Translations under genes and position numbers: made by a program
Assembly: GCA_031292035.1 (NCBI GenBank)
Contig: JARLHX010000407.1
Location: 22,237 to 86,236 of the forward strand
DNA from: Negativicutes bacterium
GTDB taxonomy: Bacteria; Bacillota_C; Negativicutes; Sporomusales_B; JARLHX01
Reading direction: 5' to 3'
DNA: 64,000 nucleotides
The notes under the pieces: model-generated
What the model was told of the DNA's origin: nothing
Databases searched by the model: none
Seen by the model: only the letters and a program-made list of their open reading frames with translations
Shown here: piece by piece, positions 18,178 to 27,407 of the stretch
Layout of the letters: the number at the start of each line of letters is the position of its first letter
Numbering within the stretch: the first letter of the stretch is position 1

Positions 18178-19554
18178 ATGATTCGGCGCGAGCGTCAGAT
18201 ACAAAAAGGGAGTTTCGCCAGCGGGAGTATCATATATTGGATGAGGCGCGAACAGCGAGTTCGTGACAACTGGGCGCTGCTATTTGCCCAGGAACAAGCG
18301 GTGGCCCTCGGGCAAGAGATGCATGTGCTTTTTTGCATCAACATTACCCAGGAGCGGATGGCGGAGCGCCAGACCGATTTTTTATTGTGCGGTTTAGCCC
18401 AGGTGGAGGCCGAACTGCGGCCGCTGCATATCCCTTTCACCATATTGCTGGGTGATCCGGGCGAGGAGATCCCCCGCTGGTGCAGCACCCGCCAGATCGC
18501 TGGACTGGTTGCCGACTTTAGCCCACTGCGGCAATGCAGGCATGATTTGGTTCAGGTGGCTGCTCGTCTGAATGGTTTGCCGGTTTTCGAAGTGGACGCC
18601 CACAACATCGTTCCCTACTGGGTGGTTTCTGCCAAACAAGAATATGGGGCTTATACCCTTAGACCCAAATTGCACCGCCTGCTGCCTCACTATTTGGTGG
18701 AGTTCCCGCCGCTAAAGCCGCAGCAGCCGCAAATCGAACCTGACAAGCCCATTGACTGGCAGGGGGTTCGTAAACAGCTCAAAACCGAACCGAGCGGGCC
18801 TTCTGTTTCCGGTGTCGAACCTGGTGGCAGGGGTGCATTGCGGCAGTTGGAAGCCTTTTTAAGCGAGCGTCTGGCAGACTATGGCGCAAAACACAATGAT
18901 CCGGTCGCGGACATAGGGTCAGGGCTCTCGTCTTATTTTCATTTCGGCCATATTGCCCCCCAACGGGTGGCCCTCGAAGTGCTGCGCCAGGCTTCTTTGG
19001 GCTCATCCAGCGAAGCTTTTCTTGAGCAATTGGTGGTTCGGCGGGAGCTGGCAGACAACTATTGTTATTACAATTCGTCATATGACGGTTTTGCCGGTTT
19101 GCCGGCCTGGGGGCAGGCCACCCTGATGCAGCACCGGAGCGATCGGCGTGAATCGCTGTACCAACTGGAAGAATTGGAGGCAGCAGCCACCCATGATGCA
19201 ATCTGGAATGCCGCCCAGACAGAACTGGTGAGTCGGGGAAAAATCCATGGCTATCTCAGAATGTATTGGGCAAAGCGGCTGCTGGAGTGGACCGAAGAAC
19301 CGGCAGAAGCCTTACGCTGGACGATTTATCTCAATGACCGCTATGCGCTGGATGGATGTGACCCCAATGGGTACGCTAATATTGCGTGGTGTATCGGGGG
19401 TTTGCATGACCGTCCCTGGCCAGAGCGCCCGATCTTCGGTAAGGTCCGCTACATGAATGCCAACGGTCTGCGGCGCAAATTCGCCATTGAGGACTATGTT
19501 CGGAAAATATCGGGCCTGAGCAAGCTAGAAGCGAATCGTCAAGGGGAGGCTTGA
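18178..19554 (+). CDS. phr: Class II CPD photolyase
   Basis: 458 residues. The enzyme uses FADH- and blue light to split cyclobutane pyrimidine dimers in DNA. The N-terminal Rossmann-like photolyase domain starts with GSIIYWMRREQRVRDNWALLFAQ. The C-terminal FAD/DNA-binding region carries the class II signature HGYLRMYWAKRLLEW and NDRYALDGCDPNGYANIAWCIGG, then RPIFGKVRYMN. Length is normal for class II. GGGGGAGG precedes ATG. Its stop overlaps the next gene's start region, suggesting cotranscription. Confidence 0.95.
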   Translation: MIRRERQIQKGSFASGSIIYWMRREQRVRDNWALLFAQEQAVALGQEMHVLFCINITQERMAERQTDFLLCGLAQVEAELRPLHIPFTILLGDPGEEIPRWCSTRQIAGLVADFSPLRQCRHDLVQVAARLNGLPVFEVDAHNIVPYWVVSAKQEYGAYTLRPKLHRLLPHYLVEFPPLKPQQPQIEPDKPIDWQGVRKQLKTEPSGPSVSGVEPGGRGALRQLEAFLSERLADYGAKHNDPVADIGSGLSSYFHFGHIAPQRVALEVLRQASLGSSSEAFLEQLVVRRELADNYCYYNSSYDGFAGLPAWGQATLMQHRSDRRESLYQLEELEAAATHDAIWNAAQTELVSRGKIHGYLRMYWAKRLLEWTEEPAEALRWTIYLNDRYALDGCDPNGYANIAWCIGGLHDRPWPERPIFGKVRYMNANGLRRKFAIEDYVRKISGLSKLEANRQGEA

Positions 19555-20468
19555 TGGCGATGAACAAGGTTTTGGTGGTGGGCGGCACCGGGTTTATCGG
19601 CAAGGCATTGGTGAGCCATCTCCGGGAAGAAGGTTATGAACCGCTTATCTTCAGCCGGGACGGCAGTCAACTGATGGCCAATAGGATCAACCCTGACACT
19701 GACGGACTAATCCCTGCCGAGGTAGTGGCCAACCTTGACGGTATCGTGAATTTGGCGGGAGAAAATATTGGGCAGCGATGGAGTCCGGCGATTAAGGACA
19801 AGATCCTGGCGAGCCGTGTGGATACCACCCAAAGGATAGTCGCAGCCCTACGGCGCAACCGGCAGAGGGGGCTGGCAGTTCCCGGCGTTTTGATCAACGC
19901 TTCGGCAGTCGGCTATTATCAGCGGCGTTCCCTGGACAGTCAAACCGAGGACAGCCCTCCCGGGGAAGGCTTTTTGGCTGAAGTGTGCCGCCAGTGGGAA
20001 GAGGCCGCCTTGGCTGCGGCGGCGGAGGGGGTGCGGGTGGCAGTCCTTCGCTTCGGTATTGTGCTTGGGCCTGATGGCGGTGTATTGTCGCAGATGGCCA
20101 GACCCTTTCGCTGGGGTGTCGGCGGTGTGATCGGCAGCGGCCGGCAGTACCTTTCCTGGATCCACCGCAAGGATCTTGTCCGGGCGGTGGCGCTGGTGCT
20201 GGGCCGGACTGACATGGCGGGCCCATACAATCTCACCAGCTCCGGTCCGGTGCCCATGGCAGAGTTTATGCGCAGCTTAGGCAAGGTCCTCGGCAGTCCC
20301 AGCTGGACCAAGATGCCTGATTTTATGGCCAGGCTGGCTCTTGGCGAGATGGCGGACGAGTTACTGCTGGCCGATCAGAGGGTAGTCCCCAAGCGCCTTA
20401 TAGAGCAGGGTTTTGTCTTTTCCTTCCCTGAGATTACGCCGGCTTTAGCAGAAATCTATCGGCGCTGA
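19554..20468 (+). CDS. TIGR01777-type NAD(P)-dependent epimerase (SDR39U1-like)
   Basis: About 304 residues of the extended short-chain dehydrogenase family: N-terminal VLVVGGTGFIGKALVSHL (NAD(P)-binding TGxxGxxG), NLAGENIGQRW, SAVGYY (Tyr) and the LRFGIVLGPDGG motif with a following helix typical of the YfcH/TIGR01777 group. Reaction unknown in this group. GGGGAGG lies at 19543-19549; the start is ATG 19554 or ATG 19560. The overlap with the photolyase stop indicates an operon, and this pairing with photolyase genes is seen in other bacteria. Confidence 0.85.
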   Translation: MAMNKVLVVGGTGFIGKALVSHLREEGYEPLIFSRDGSQLMANRINPDTDGLIPAEVVANLDGIVNLAGENIGQRWSPAIKDKILASRVDTTQRIVAALRRNRQRGLAVPGVLINASAVGYYQRRSLDSQTEDSPPGEGFLAEVCRQWEEAALAAAAEGVRVAVLRFGIVLGPDGGVLSQMARPFRWGVGGVIGSGRQYLSWIHRKDLVRAVALVLGRTDMAGPYNLTSSGPVPMAEFMRSLGKVLGSPSWTKMPDFMARLALGEMADELLLADQRVVPKRLIEQGFVFSFPEITPALAEIYRR

Positions 20469-20667
20469 CTAAGGGCTGCTGGTGGCGTGCGCGAGATTGA
20501 GTGCAAGGTGGGTCAGATACTTTTTCGTTTTTGCGCAAGGGAAAACAGGTGGCGGTGAAGAATTTTGTTAATAAACACCACCGATTACCATTCAAATGAT
20601 AAATCCTCGATCTATCTTTTAGGGGACTTATCATGCCGGCGGGGCTGGCAGGAAAGGAAGATATTCC

Positions 20668-21477
20668 GTGAAACGCTGGACTTTATATGTAGCTATAGTC
20701 GGAGTTATTGCCCTAGGCCTGGGAGGATACTACAGTTTCATGGGATCGTCAACCGGCGTCCCGGTGCTGAATTATCATAAGGTGCTGGATGGAGCCGATA
20801 CCCCCTTAGCCTTGGGGACAGGGGAATTCGAAGAACAAATGGCCTATCTTCATGATCAGGGTTTTCATGCTATCACGCCTGACCAATTGATTGACTATAT
20901 TGAGAAGGGAAAACCTCTTCCAGACAAGCCTGTCTTGATTACTTTCGACGACGGCTACCAGGATTTTTACGACAATGCGTATCCCATCCTGAAAAAGTAT
21001 GGACTGACTGCGACGGTTTTTCTGATCTCCGATGTCGTGGGACATGATCCAGGCTATCTTAAATGGGACGAAATCGAAGAAATGCGGCAGAAGGGAAAAG
21101 GGATTGTCTTTGGTTCCCATACCCTCAGTCATGTTGCTCTCAAGACGCTGCCCCCCGAGGAAATCATGGCCCAGCTTGTCAAATCCCGCGAAGGAATCGA
21201 GTGGCGGCTCGATGTGCCGGTGAAATATTTCGCCTATCCCGGCGGATCATACAGCCGCGAGGTCGAAAAAATGGTGCAGCAGGCGGGCTATCGGGCTGCC
21301 TTCACCGTTGACCTGGGCAGGGTGCATCGTGATAGCAACATTTATGCCCTGGAAAGGATTCCGATTTACAAAACTCAGCGGTCTTTCGTGGATTTTTATA
21401 TCCGGCTGCATTTCACGTCGCTGGCGGCGAGTGTCAAGACTGTCAGAGATATGGTGATGCCTGTAAAGCAATACTAG
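20668..21477 (+). CDS. Polysaccharide deacetylase (NodB domain), membrane-anchored
   Basis: 269 residues. A single hydrophobic helix at residues 5-25 anchors or exports the protein, and the NodB domain follows: metal/catalytic Asp pair in ITFDDGYQDFYDN and metal His residues in GSHTLSHVAL. Such enzymes remove N-acetyl groups from peptidoglycan or exopolysaccharide in the cell envelope. GTG start at 20668 with GGAAAGGAAG upstream. It is followed by its own terminator. The glycan substrate is not decidable. Confidence 0.88.
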   Translation: MKRWTLYVAIVGVIALGLGGYYSFMGSSTGVPVLNYHKVLDGADTPLALGTGEFEEQMAYLHDQGFHAITPDQLIDYIEKGKPLPDKPVLITFDDGYQDFYDNAYPILKKYGLTATVFLISDVVGHDPGYLKWDEIEEMRQKGKGIVFGSHTLSHVALKTLPPEEIMAQLVKSREGIEWRLDVPVKYFAYPGGSYSREVEKMVQQAGYRAAFTVDLGRVHRDSNIYALERIPIYKTQRSFVDFYIRLHFTSLAASVKTVRDMVMPVKQY

Positions 21478-21535
21478 ATGACTAAAGGCACATTTGGAAG
21501 GAACTGAATAACAGGATCAAGTTATTTTAAGCATC

Positions 21536-21566
21536 AAACCCGCAAAAACTGCGGGTTTTTATTTTT
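21536..21566 (+). terminator. Rho-independent terminator
   Basis: AAACCCGC (21536-21543) / GCGGGTTT (21551-21558) followed by TTATTTTTT. Confidence 0.9.
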
Positions 21567-21656
21567 TGTGGATGGTGGTTCCGATTATTCTCTTTGAATA
21601 CAAAGGAGTTAAGCGGCATATATAGAATTGATCTTTTAATATAATAAAATTAATCA

Positions 21657-22463
21657 ATGAATGGACAGGCGATGAAAGAGACTGTAGCTGGGATTGATGT
21701 TGGCTCAACAGCCATTAAAATTACCCTTTATGACGGCACACGCCATGCCAGCTGGATGGAGGCGGCAGGCTGGGACCCGCGCCGCGCGGCAGCCGGTCTT
21801 TTGAATACAGCGGCGGCGAGCTGGGGGCTGGATGCCGGCAGTCTTGTCAGTGTCTACACTACCGGTTATGGGCGGACTGGACTCTCGTTTAGCACGAAGG
21901 CCCTTACCGAAATTACCTGCCATGCCAGGGGCGCCGCCTACCTGTATACCGATGTGCGAACGGTAATCGATATCGGCGGCCAGGATGCAAAGGCCATCCG
22001 GGTCGAGGCTGGGGGCAAAGTAACCGACTTTATCATGAATGACAAGTGTGCGGCCGGTACAGGGCGATTTCTCCAGGTCATGGCCCAGGCACTGGGGCTG
22101 GACATGTCGGAAATGATAGAACTCGGCGCCCAGGAGTCTATTGAGGCCCAGCCCATCACCTCGATGTGCGCCGTTTTCGCCGAATCGGAAGTCATCGGTC
22201 TTCTCAATCACGGCATTCCCCGGGCGGCCATCGTAGCTGGACTGTATAAATCGATTGCCGGGCGCATTGCCGCTATGGCAGCCCGTATTTCACCCTGTGC
22301 CCCGGTACTGCTTACCGGTGGTGTATCCTGCCACTCTCCACTGCGCCGGGAACTGGAAAGAGAATTGAAGATGCCGGTTATTGTTCCCGGGGAGGCTGTC
22401 TATGCCGGCTCAATCGGGGCTGCTTTATCTGCCTGGGAGGATTTACAAAAAGGAGGAATATAA
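21657..22463 (+). CDS. yjiL: BadF/BcrA-type ATPase, activator of the double-cubane protein (YjiL-like)
   Basis: 268 residues of the ASKHA activator family (2-hydroxyacyl-CoA dehydratase activase type). Nucleotide-binding motifs are GIDVGSTAIKITL and VIDIGGQDAKAI; the [4Fe-4S] ligands at the dimer interface are the Cys in NDKCAAGTGRF and in SMCAVFAESE. It couples ATP hydrolysis to low-potential electron injection. Its partner is directly downstream with no gap, which matches the YjiL-YjiM pair. A start at ATG 21672 is possible, since 21657 lacks a clear ribosome-binding site. Confidence 0.88.
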   Translation: MNGQAMKETVAGIDVGSTAIKITLYDGTRHASWMEAAGWDPRRAAAGLLNTAAASWGLDAGSLVSVYTTGYGRTGLSFSTKALTEITCHARGAAYLYTDVRTVIDIGGQDAKAIRVEAGGKVTDFIMNDKCAAGTGRFLQVMAQALGLDMSEMIELGAQESIEAQPITSMCAVFAESEVIGLLNHGIPRAAIVAGLYKSIAGRIAAMAARISPCAPVLLTGGVSCHSPLRRELERELKMPVIVPGEAVYAGSIGAALSAWEDLQKGGI

Positions 22464-23618
22464 ATGGAAGTTACTCGTGCTCAAGCCATGGCCCATTTTG
22501 ATATGGCAATTCCCCATGCCGGGGCTTCGCTCAAGCAATTGAAAGAGGATGGCAAAAAGGTGGTCGGGTTTTACTGTATGTTCGCGCCACAGGAGATCGC
22601 CCTGGCGGCGGGAGCCGTCGCTGTCGCTCTTTGCGCCACCAAGGAAGAACCGATTGCCGAAGGCGAAAAAACCCTGCCGCGCAACTTTTGTCCGCTTATC
22701 AAATCTTCCTATGGCTTTGCAGTCACCGACAAGTGCCCGTTCTTTCTCCATTCCGATTTAATTGTGGGCGAAACCACCTGCGACGGCAAGAAGAAAATGT
22801 TTGAGCTGATGGCAAAATTCAAGCCGCTGCATGTCATGAATCTGCCGCAGAGCTACCAGAATGAGGCTGATAGCGCCTACTGGCTTGAATCAGTCAAAGA
22901 ATTTAAAAAGGTATTAGAAGCAACCTTTGCTGTCCAAATTACCGATGAAAAGCTGGCTGCAGCGATCCGTGAGCTGAACGAAGAACGGCTGCTGATTCAA
23001 AAACTGGCGGCATTTATGAAGCTGGATCCGGTGCCGCTTACCGGACAAGATCTCCTCAAAGTGCTTTGGGCGCGAAATTTTGTTTTTGACCGCCAGGAAT
23101 TTTCTGCCCAGGTCAAAGACCTGATTACTGAACTGGAGCAGCGGGTGGCAGAGGGCGCGAGCGCGTTGGCCAAGGGCGCGAAGCGGATTGTGGTCACCGG
23201 TGTTCCGACAGGCTTGGGCGCGGAAAAGGTGCTCAAGATTATTGAGGACTGCGGGGCCGCGGTGGTCTATATTGAAAATTGCGCCGGTATGAAGCAGTAT
23301 GTCAATCTGGTTGACGAAAGTAAACCGGCCCTGGAAGCGATTGCCGATAAATATCTCAATACGCACTGTTCTTGTATGAGCCCCAATCCCCGCAGACTGG
23401 ACCTTGTCAACCAAGTATGCCGCGATTACCGGGCTGACGGGGTGGTGGACATTGTTTGGCAAGGCTGCCATACTTATAACGTCGAGAGCCCGATACTGCG
23501 CGAGAGTCTGAAGCAATCGGGCAATATTCCGCTGCTACATATCGAGACCGACTATTCACAGGGCGATGTCGAACAAATCAAAACCAGAGTGCAAGCCTTT
23601 TTGGAAATGATGGATTAA
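22464..23618 (+). CDS. yjiM: Double-cubane cluster protein (YjiM / HgdB-like reductase)
   Basis: 384 residues, the length of YjiM and the characterised double-cubane [8Fe-9S] protein. Shared blocks include YCMFAPQEIALAAGA, LPRNFCPLIKSSYGF, TDKCPFF, VGETTCDGKKKMFE, CSCMSPN and QGCHTYNVES, which hold the cluster-binding cysteines. Related 2-hydroxyacyl-CoA dehydratases have two such subunits; here only one is present with the activator, as expected for the double-cubane group. Homologues reduce small stable substrates in vitro; the natural substrate is unknown. AAAGGAGG precedes ATG. Confidence 0.9.
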   Translation: MEVTRAQAMAHFDMAIPHAGASLKQLKEDGKKVVGFYCMFAPQEIALAAGAVAVALCATKEEPIAEGEKTLPRNFCPLIKSSYGFAVTDKCPFFLHSDLIVGETTCDGKKKMFELMAKFKPLHVMNLPQSYQNEADSAYWLESVKEFKKVLEATFAVQITDEKLAAAIRELNEERLLIQKLAAFMKLDPVPLTGQDLLKVLWARNFVFDRQEFSAQVKDLITELEQRVAEGASALAKGAKRIVVTGVPTGLGAEKVLKIIEDCGAAVVYIENCAGMKQYVNLVDESKPALEAIADKYLNTHCSCMSPNPRRLDLVNQVCRDYRADGVVDIVWQGCHTYNVESPILRESLKQSGNIPLLHIETDYSQGDVEQIKTRVQAFLEMMD

Positions 23619-23666
23619 CAAAATACCTGGGTAGACAATGCCGTTTTGGTGAACAGAATAATCATC

Positions 23667-23718
23667 GCCAAAGAACAGCAAAAACCCCGCAAATGCGGGG
23701 CTTTTGCTGTTCTTTGGC
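23667..23718. terminator. Long terminator hairpin
   Basis: GCCAAAGAACAGCAAAA pairs with TTTTGCTGTTCTTTGGC around a GC-rich CCCCGC/GCGGGG inner stem, nearly perfect over about 23 bp. The remaining bases to 23940 hold no gene. Confidence 0.88.
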
Positions 23719-23940
23719 AGTGTGGCGCGAACGACGGAAAGTTGGAGCTCAGTCGCACTTGGTGGGCTGAGTGATGCCCGTCCCGCCCCAATATCTTCGG
23801 CATTGACAGTCCCCACAACAAGGGCTCGATAGTGCCAGACCTTTACCAGTTCAGAATAATATGGTAATGTTACTGAATATAGGGGTATTTTTTATATGCC
23901 GCACGCTGTTGTGACCGCGAATAGTCGGGGAGGCGCGTCT

Positions 23941-26427
23941 ATGCCCAAACACAATGTAAAGGCACTTTATATGCGTAGCTCGATCATCCAGGCGCTGGAT
24001 AAAATATGGGAGTTTCCGCTGACGGTTGTCGAAGCACCGATGGGTTATGGTAAAACGACCGCGGTGAGGGAGTATGTAAAAAGCGGTAAGGCCGAGGTTT
24101 TATGGCAGACCTTAACCGATGATTCGGCTGCCGGTCTTTGGAATGGCTTAAGCCGTTTGCTCCGGAAACTGGACCCGGTGGCGGCCGACCGTCTTGCGAG
24201 TGTGGGGGTGCCCAGCAACAGCGTCTTTATGGAGGAGGCCGTCCGGATTGTCGGGGGAATCGAGTTTTCGTCAAGAACGGTCCTCGTCCTTGACGATTAC
24301 CATCTCTTGTCCTCTGGCGATATTGATGGCTTTATCGAACGACTGGTCAAAGCCGAGTGTCCTAATCTGCATATTGTGATCGTATCGCGCAGTGTCTTCG
24401 GCGAGAATACAGCCGAGCTTGCCCTAAAAGGCTCTTGTCTGGTTGTTGACAAAAAATGTTTTGAATTTACCAAAGCCGATATCGTTGAATATTGCAAGTT
24501 ATGCGGGGTCAGGCCCAATCCTGAGGAGGCGGATTTTCTGCTCGCCTACACCGAAGGCTGGGTCAGCGCTGTATATCTTTGTATCCTGGGTTTCCTCCAG
24601 GACGGCCGGATTGAGCGGCAAGCCAGCCTGTATGAACTGATCGAGAAGGTGGTTTACCGGCGTTGTTCTGCTGAAGTCCAGGACATTTTGCTGCATATCT
24701 GTATTTTTGACAGTTTCTCTTTGGAACAGGCTGAATATATGGGGAACAAGGAGAACGCCGAGGCGCTGCTGCGACAGCTTGTGACCCAAAACGCATTTAT
24801 CAAACATGACCAGATCAACAGGATCTATTACATGCATAATATCTTCACAAGTTATCTGCGGCGAATCTTTGACAGGCTGAACCTGGACAGGCAGCAGGCC
24901 ATCTGGAAGGCGGCAGGACAATGGCATGTAAAGGTCGGCGACTATATCCATGCTATGGATTATTTTTATAAAGCCGACGATTTTGAGAGTCTGGTAACGG
25001 CGATTGAACTTGATAAAGGCAACCAAATCAGCAACGAGCATAAAGATAAATTGATCCGGTATTTCAGCGATTGCCCCATCGAGATCAAAAGAGAGCATCC
25101 GTGGGCCTGTCTGATCTATGCCATCAATCTGTTTTCTTTTAATGAGATGGAGCTGTTTGCCCAGCAGTGCGGAGAAATCGGTGGCTATATCGAATGGTTG
25201 CCGGAAGAACAGCAAGCGACGAAAGATCAGCTGGCGGGAGAACTCGAGCTTTTGTGCAGCTTTGCCGAGTATAATAGCATTACCGGGATGTCGGAGCACC
25301 ATCAAAGGGCCTGCAGCCTGCTGAAGGGGTCGTCACAGTTCATCGACAAAAAGGGCTCATGGACCTTCGGGTCGCCGTCTGTACTCTATATGTTTTATCG
25401 GGAGAGCGGCCGGCTTGCACAAGAAGTGCAGGAAATGAATGTGGCTATGCCGCATTATTACCGCTTGACCGGCGGGCATGGCAGTGGAGCGGAATATGTG
25501 ATGCAGGCCGAGCGGCATTATTACCGCGGCGATTTTGAAAATGCGGAAATTACTGCTCATAAAGCCCTTTTTGTCGCCCAGGCCCAGAATCAATTTGCCA
25601 TTGTGTTATGCGCGCTGTATCTCCAATTGAGGCTGGCGCTTGTGAAGGGAGACTTGGCCTCTGTACTGGCTGCCCTGCAGCAAACGCGGGAAGAGATCAA
25701 AGAGCGGGGACTATATCTATATATCCATACCTGGGATATGTGTGAGGGATCAGTGTATTCTTACCTTGACCAGGAGAAAAAGATCCCGGCGTGGATTGTA
25801 AAAGGTGATTTGCAGGAGCGCTCAATCTATTTTCCTAGCTACGCCTTTCTCAATATGATCCGGGGCAAAGCGCTGCTAATCGGCGGACAATATCCGAAAC
25901 TCATCGGTTTGGCCGAGGAATTTATCGGCATCGCAAGCGTTTTCCCCAATCTGTTGGCACAGGTGTACACCTATATCTATGAAGCGGCAGCCAAGTTCAA
26001 ACTGGGACGGCATGAGGAGGCACAGGAAGCCCTGCAGAAAGGGCTGGACATTGCGGCACCTGATCAGCTTACCCTGCCTTTTGCCGAGAACGGCGAATAC
26101 ATTGCCGATATCCTTGCAGCGCTGGCAGAGAAGGGATATTGCCGGGAAATTATCGACAAGATTCGCGCGATTTCCCAAGCAATGGCGAAAAAAAGGGAAA
26201 CGATGTCGGCAAAATTGCGTAGCGAGGACAGCAAGTCGCAACTGACTGAGCGGGAATGGGCTGTTGCCGAGCTTGTTGCAACAGGCCTGTCCAATCGGGC
26301 GATCGGAAAAACATTGCATATTGCCGAAGTGACTGTGAAAAAAGCGTTGCAGAGTATCTTTGTAAAAATGGCTGTTAGCAGCAGGACGGCGTTGACGAAA
26401 ATCATCATTGAACAAAAAATAGGCTGA
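23941..26427 (+). CDS. MalT-like LuxR-family ATP-dependent transcriptional regulator
   Basis: About 828 residues of the LAL/STAND class. The N-terminal NTPase has P-loop VEAPMGYGKTT and Walker B TVLVLDDYH. A large TPR-like middle (YYRGDFENAEITAHKALFVA, LGRHEEAQEALQKGL) follows, then a C-terminal LuxR helix-turn-helix (LTEREWAVAELVATGLSNRAIGKTLHIAEVTVKKALQ). ATG 23941 has GGGGAGG upstream; ATG 23896 would add 15 residues. STAND regulators bind an inducer in the TPR region and ATP. No obvious target gene is adjacent, so its regulon is unknown. Confidence 0.9.
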   Translation: MPKHNVKALYMRSSIIQALDKIWEFPLTVVEAPMGYGKTTAVREYVKSGKAEVLWQTLTDDSAAGLWNGLSRLLRKLDPVAADRLASVGVPSNSVFMEEAVRIVGGIEFSSRTVLVLDDYHLLSSGDIDGFIERLVKAECPNLHIVIVSRSVFGENTAELALKGSCLVVDKKCFEFTKADIVEYCKLCGVRPNPEEADFLLAYTEGWVSAVYLCILGFLQDGRIERQASLYELIEKVVYRRCSAEVQDILLHICIFDSFSLEQAEYMGNKENAEALLRQLVTQNAFIKHDQINRIYYMHNIFTSYLRRIFDRLNLDRQQAIWKAAGQWHVKVGDYIHAMDYFYKADDFESLVTAIELDKGNQISNEHKDKLIRYFSDCPIEIKREHPWACLIYAINLFSFNEMELFAQQCGEIGGYIEWLPEEQQATKDQLAGELELLCSFAEYNSITGMSEHHQRACSLLKGSSQFIDKKGSWTFGSPSVLYMFYRESGRLAQEVQEMNVAMPHYYRLTGGHGSGAEYVMQAERHYYRGDFENAEITAHKALFVAQAQNQFAIVLCALYLQLRLALVKGDLASVLAALQQTREEIKERGLYLYIHTWDMCEGSVYSYLDQEKKIPAWIVKGDLQERSIYFPSYAFLNMIRGKALLIGGQYPKLIGLAEEFIGIASVFPNLLAQVYTYIYEAAAKFKLGRHEEAQEALQKGLDIAAPDQLTLPFAENGEYIADILAALAEKGYCREIIDKIRAISQAMAKKRETMSAKLRSEDSKSQLTEREWAVAELVATGLSNRAIGKTLHIAEVTVKKALQSIFVKMAVSSRTALTKIIIEQKIG

Positions 26428-26457
26428 AAGAGTATACTTTCGGATAGTATTATTACA

Positions 26458-26497
26458 GGCTAATTCACTATATCATTAAGGTGAGTTAGTCTATTTT
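26458..26497 (+). terminator. Rho-independent terminator
   Basis: GGCTAATTCAC pairs with GTGAGTTAGTC (two G-U pairs), followed by TATTTTTGTT. Confidence 0.8.
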
Positions 26498-26536
26498 TGT
26501 TGGATCTCGTGGTGAGCTTGCGCTTTGAGGTGTGAT

Positions 26537-26767
26537 ATGGGGAAGATCATAGAAGTGGTCCTCGATGCCGACTATCTGGTTGTAGTCCGCTTTGATAACA
26601 ACCATTCGGTGACTATCGATATGAAACAAAAGCTGCATACCGCCCGATTTTCTGAGCTGAGAGACCCGCGGGTGTTTCATGCGGCGACAATTGATGAAAA
26701 AGCGATACACTGGCCTGGCGGAATATCGATCGCCATCAGCGAGATGATTGAAATCGTCACAAAATAG
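26537..26767 (+). CDS. DUF2442-family small protein
   Basis: 76 residues with the DUF2442 pattern: an initial beta strand (IIEVVLDADYLVVVRFDNNHSVTIDMK), then FSELRDPRVFHAATIDEKAIHWPGGISIAI. Function is unknown; in many genomes the family sits near small toxin/antitoxin-like genes, but no partner is evident here. ATG 26537 follows GAGGTG; a TTG at 26525 would add four residues. The next gene starts 15 bp after its stop. Confidence 0.75.
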   Translation: MGKIIEVVLDADYLVVVRFDNNHSVTIDMKQKLHTARFSELRDPRVFHAATIDEKAIHWPGGISIAISEMIEIVTK

Positions 26768-26782
26768 AAAGGGGTGTAGCAA

Positions 26783-27229
26783 ATGAAAATCAAAAACCGG
26801 GTTTATCGTAAACTTCTCAGCGGATTGTTATTGGTGATGGTGGTATTGAGTCTTCTCCCTGCCCAGGCCCTGGCTTACAAGATGGATATTCGCAATCCCT
26901 ATAGTGATGCGATGCAGGTGGCGGTTGTCGATTACGAAGATCAAGCCGGTACATGGCGCTGTCATGGCTGGTTTGCCGTAAATCCCATGAGTACAAGGCG
27001 GATCAACATGCCATCGGCTACCAGTAAAAGCACGATATATCTTTTTGTGAAGACGTCGGAAGCTTCGTGGGGCGGAGAGGGGATTGCCAGTTCGGTGGTT
27101 CGCACGGTGAATAGCAATGCGTTTAGCTATTATGACGGCGAATCCTGCCCGGCAGGCCCCAATCGTCGCCAGGAGTTTTTTGCAAAATACCAATTGGAAG
27201 ATGGATTTTTGTATTGGTCGCCAGAATAG
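26783..27229 (+). CDS. Secreted DUF1036-like protein
   Basis: 148 residues with a clear signal peptide (basic KIKNRVYRK, hydrophobic LLSGLLLVMVVLSLL, cleavage after AQALA). The mature part is a small beta-rich domain with one Cys early (WRCHGWFAVNP) and one near the end (ESCPAG), resembling the DUF1036 exported family. AAAGGGG precedes ATG. It probably resides in the periplasm or is secreted; role unknown. Confidence 0.65.
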   Translation: MKIKNRVYRKLLSGLLLVMVVLSLLPAQALAYKMDIRNPYSDAMQVAVVDYEDQAGTWRCHGWFAVNPMSTRRINMPSATSKSTIYLFVKTSEASWGGEGIASSVVRTVNSNAFSYYDGESCPAGPNRRQEFFAKYQLEDGFLYWSPE

Positions 27230-27270
27230 TGCAGGGACAGAACAGGACATTTTAGACTGGTTTCTTGGAG

Positions 27271-27314
27271 AGCAGGGGTCCGCTGATGAAAACTATCAGC
27301 AGGTCCCTGCTTTT
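27271..27314. terminator. Terminator between convergent genes
   Basis: GCAGGGGTCCGCTGAT pairs with ATCAGCAGGTCCCTGC (one mismatch, two wobbles), followed by TTTT. Confidence 0.75.
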
Positions 27315-27407
27315 ACTGTTGCCGACTGAGGTGTATTACCGCTAGCGACTAAGAATAGCAAGCAGGAATAGGGCTGACGGCATTACCAGGTTTGGCCTTT
27401 TTCCGAA

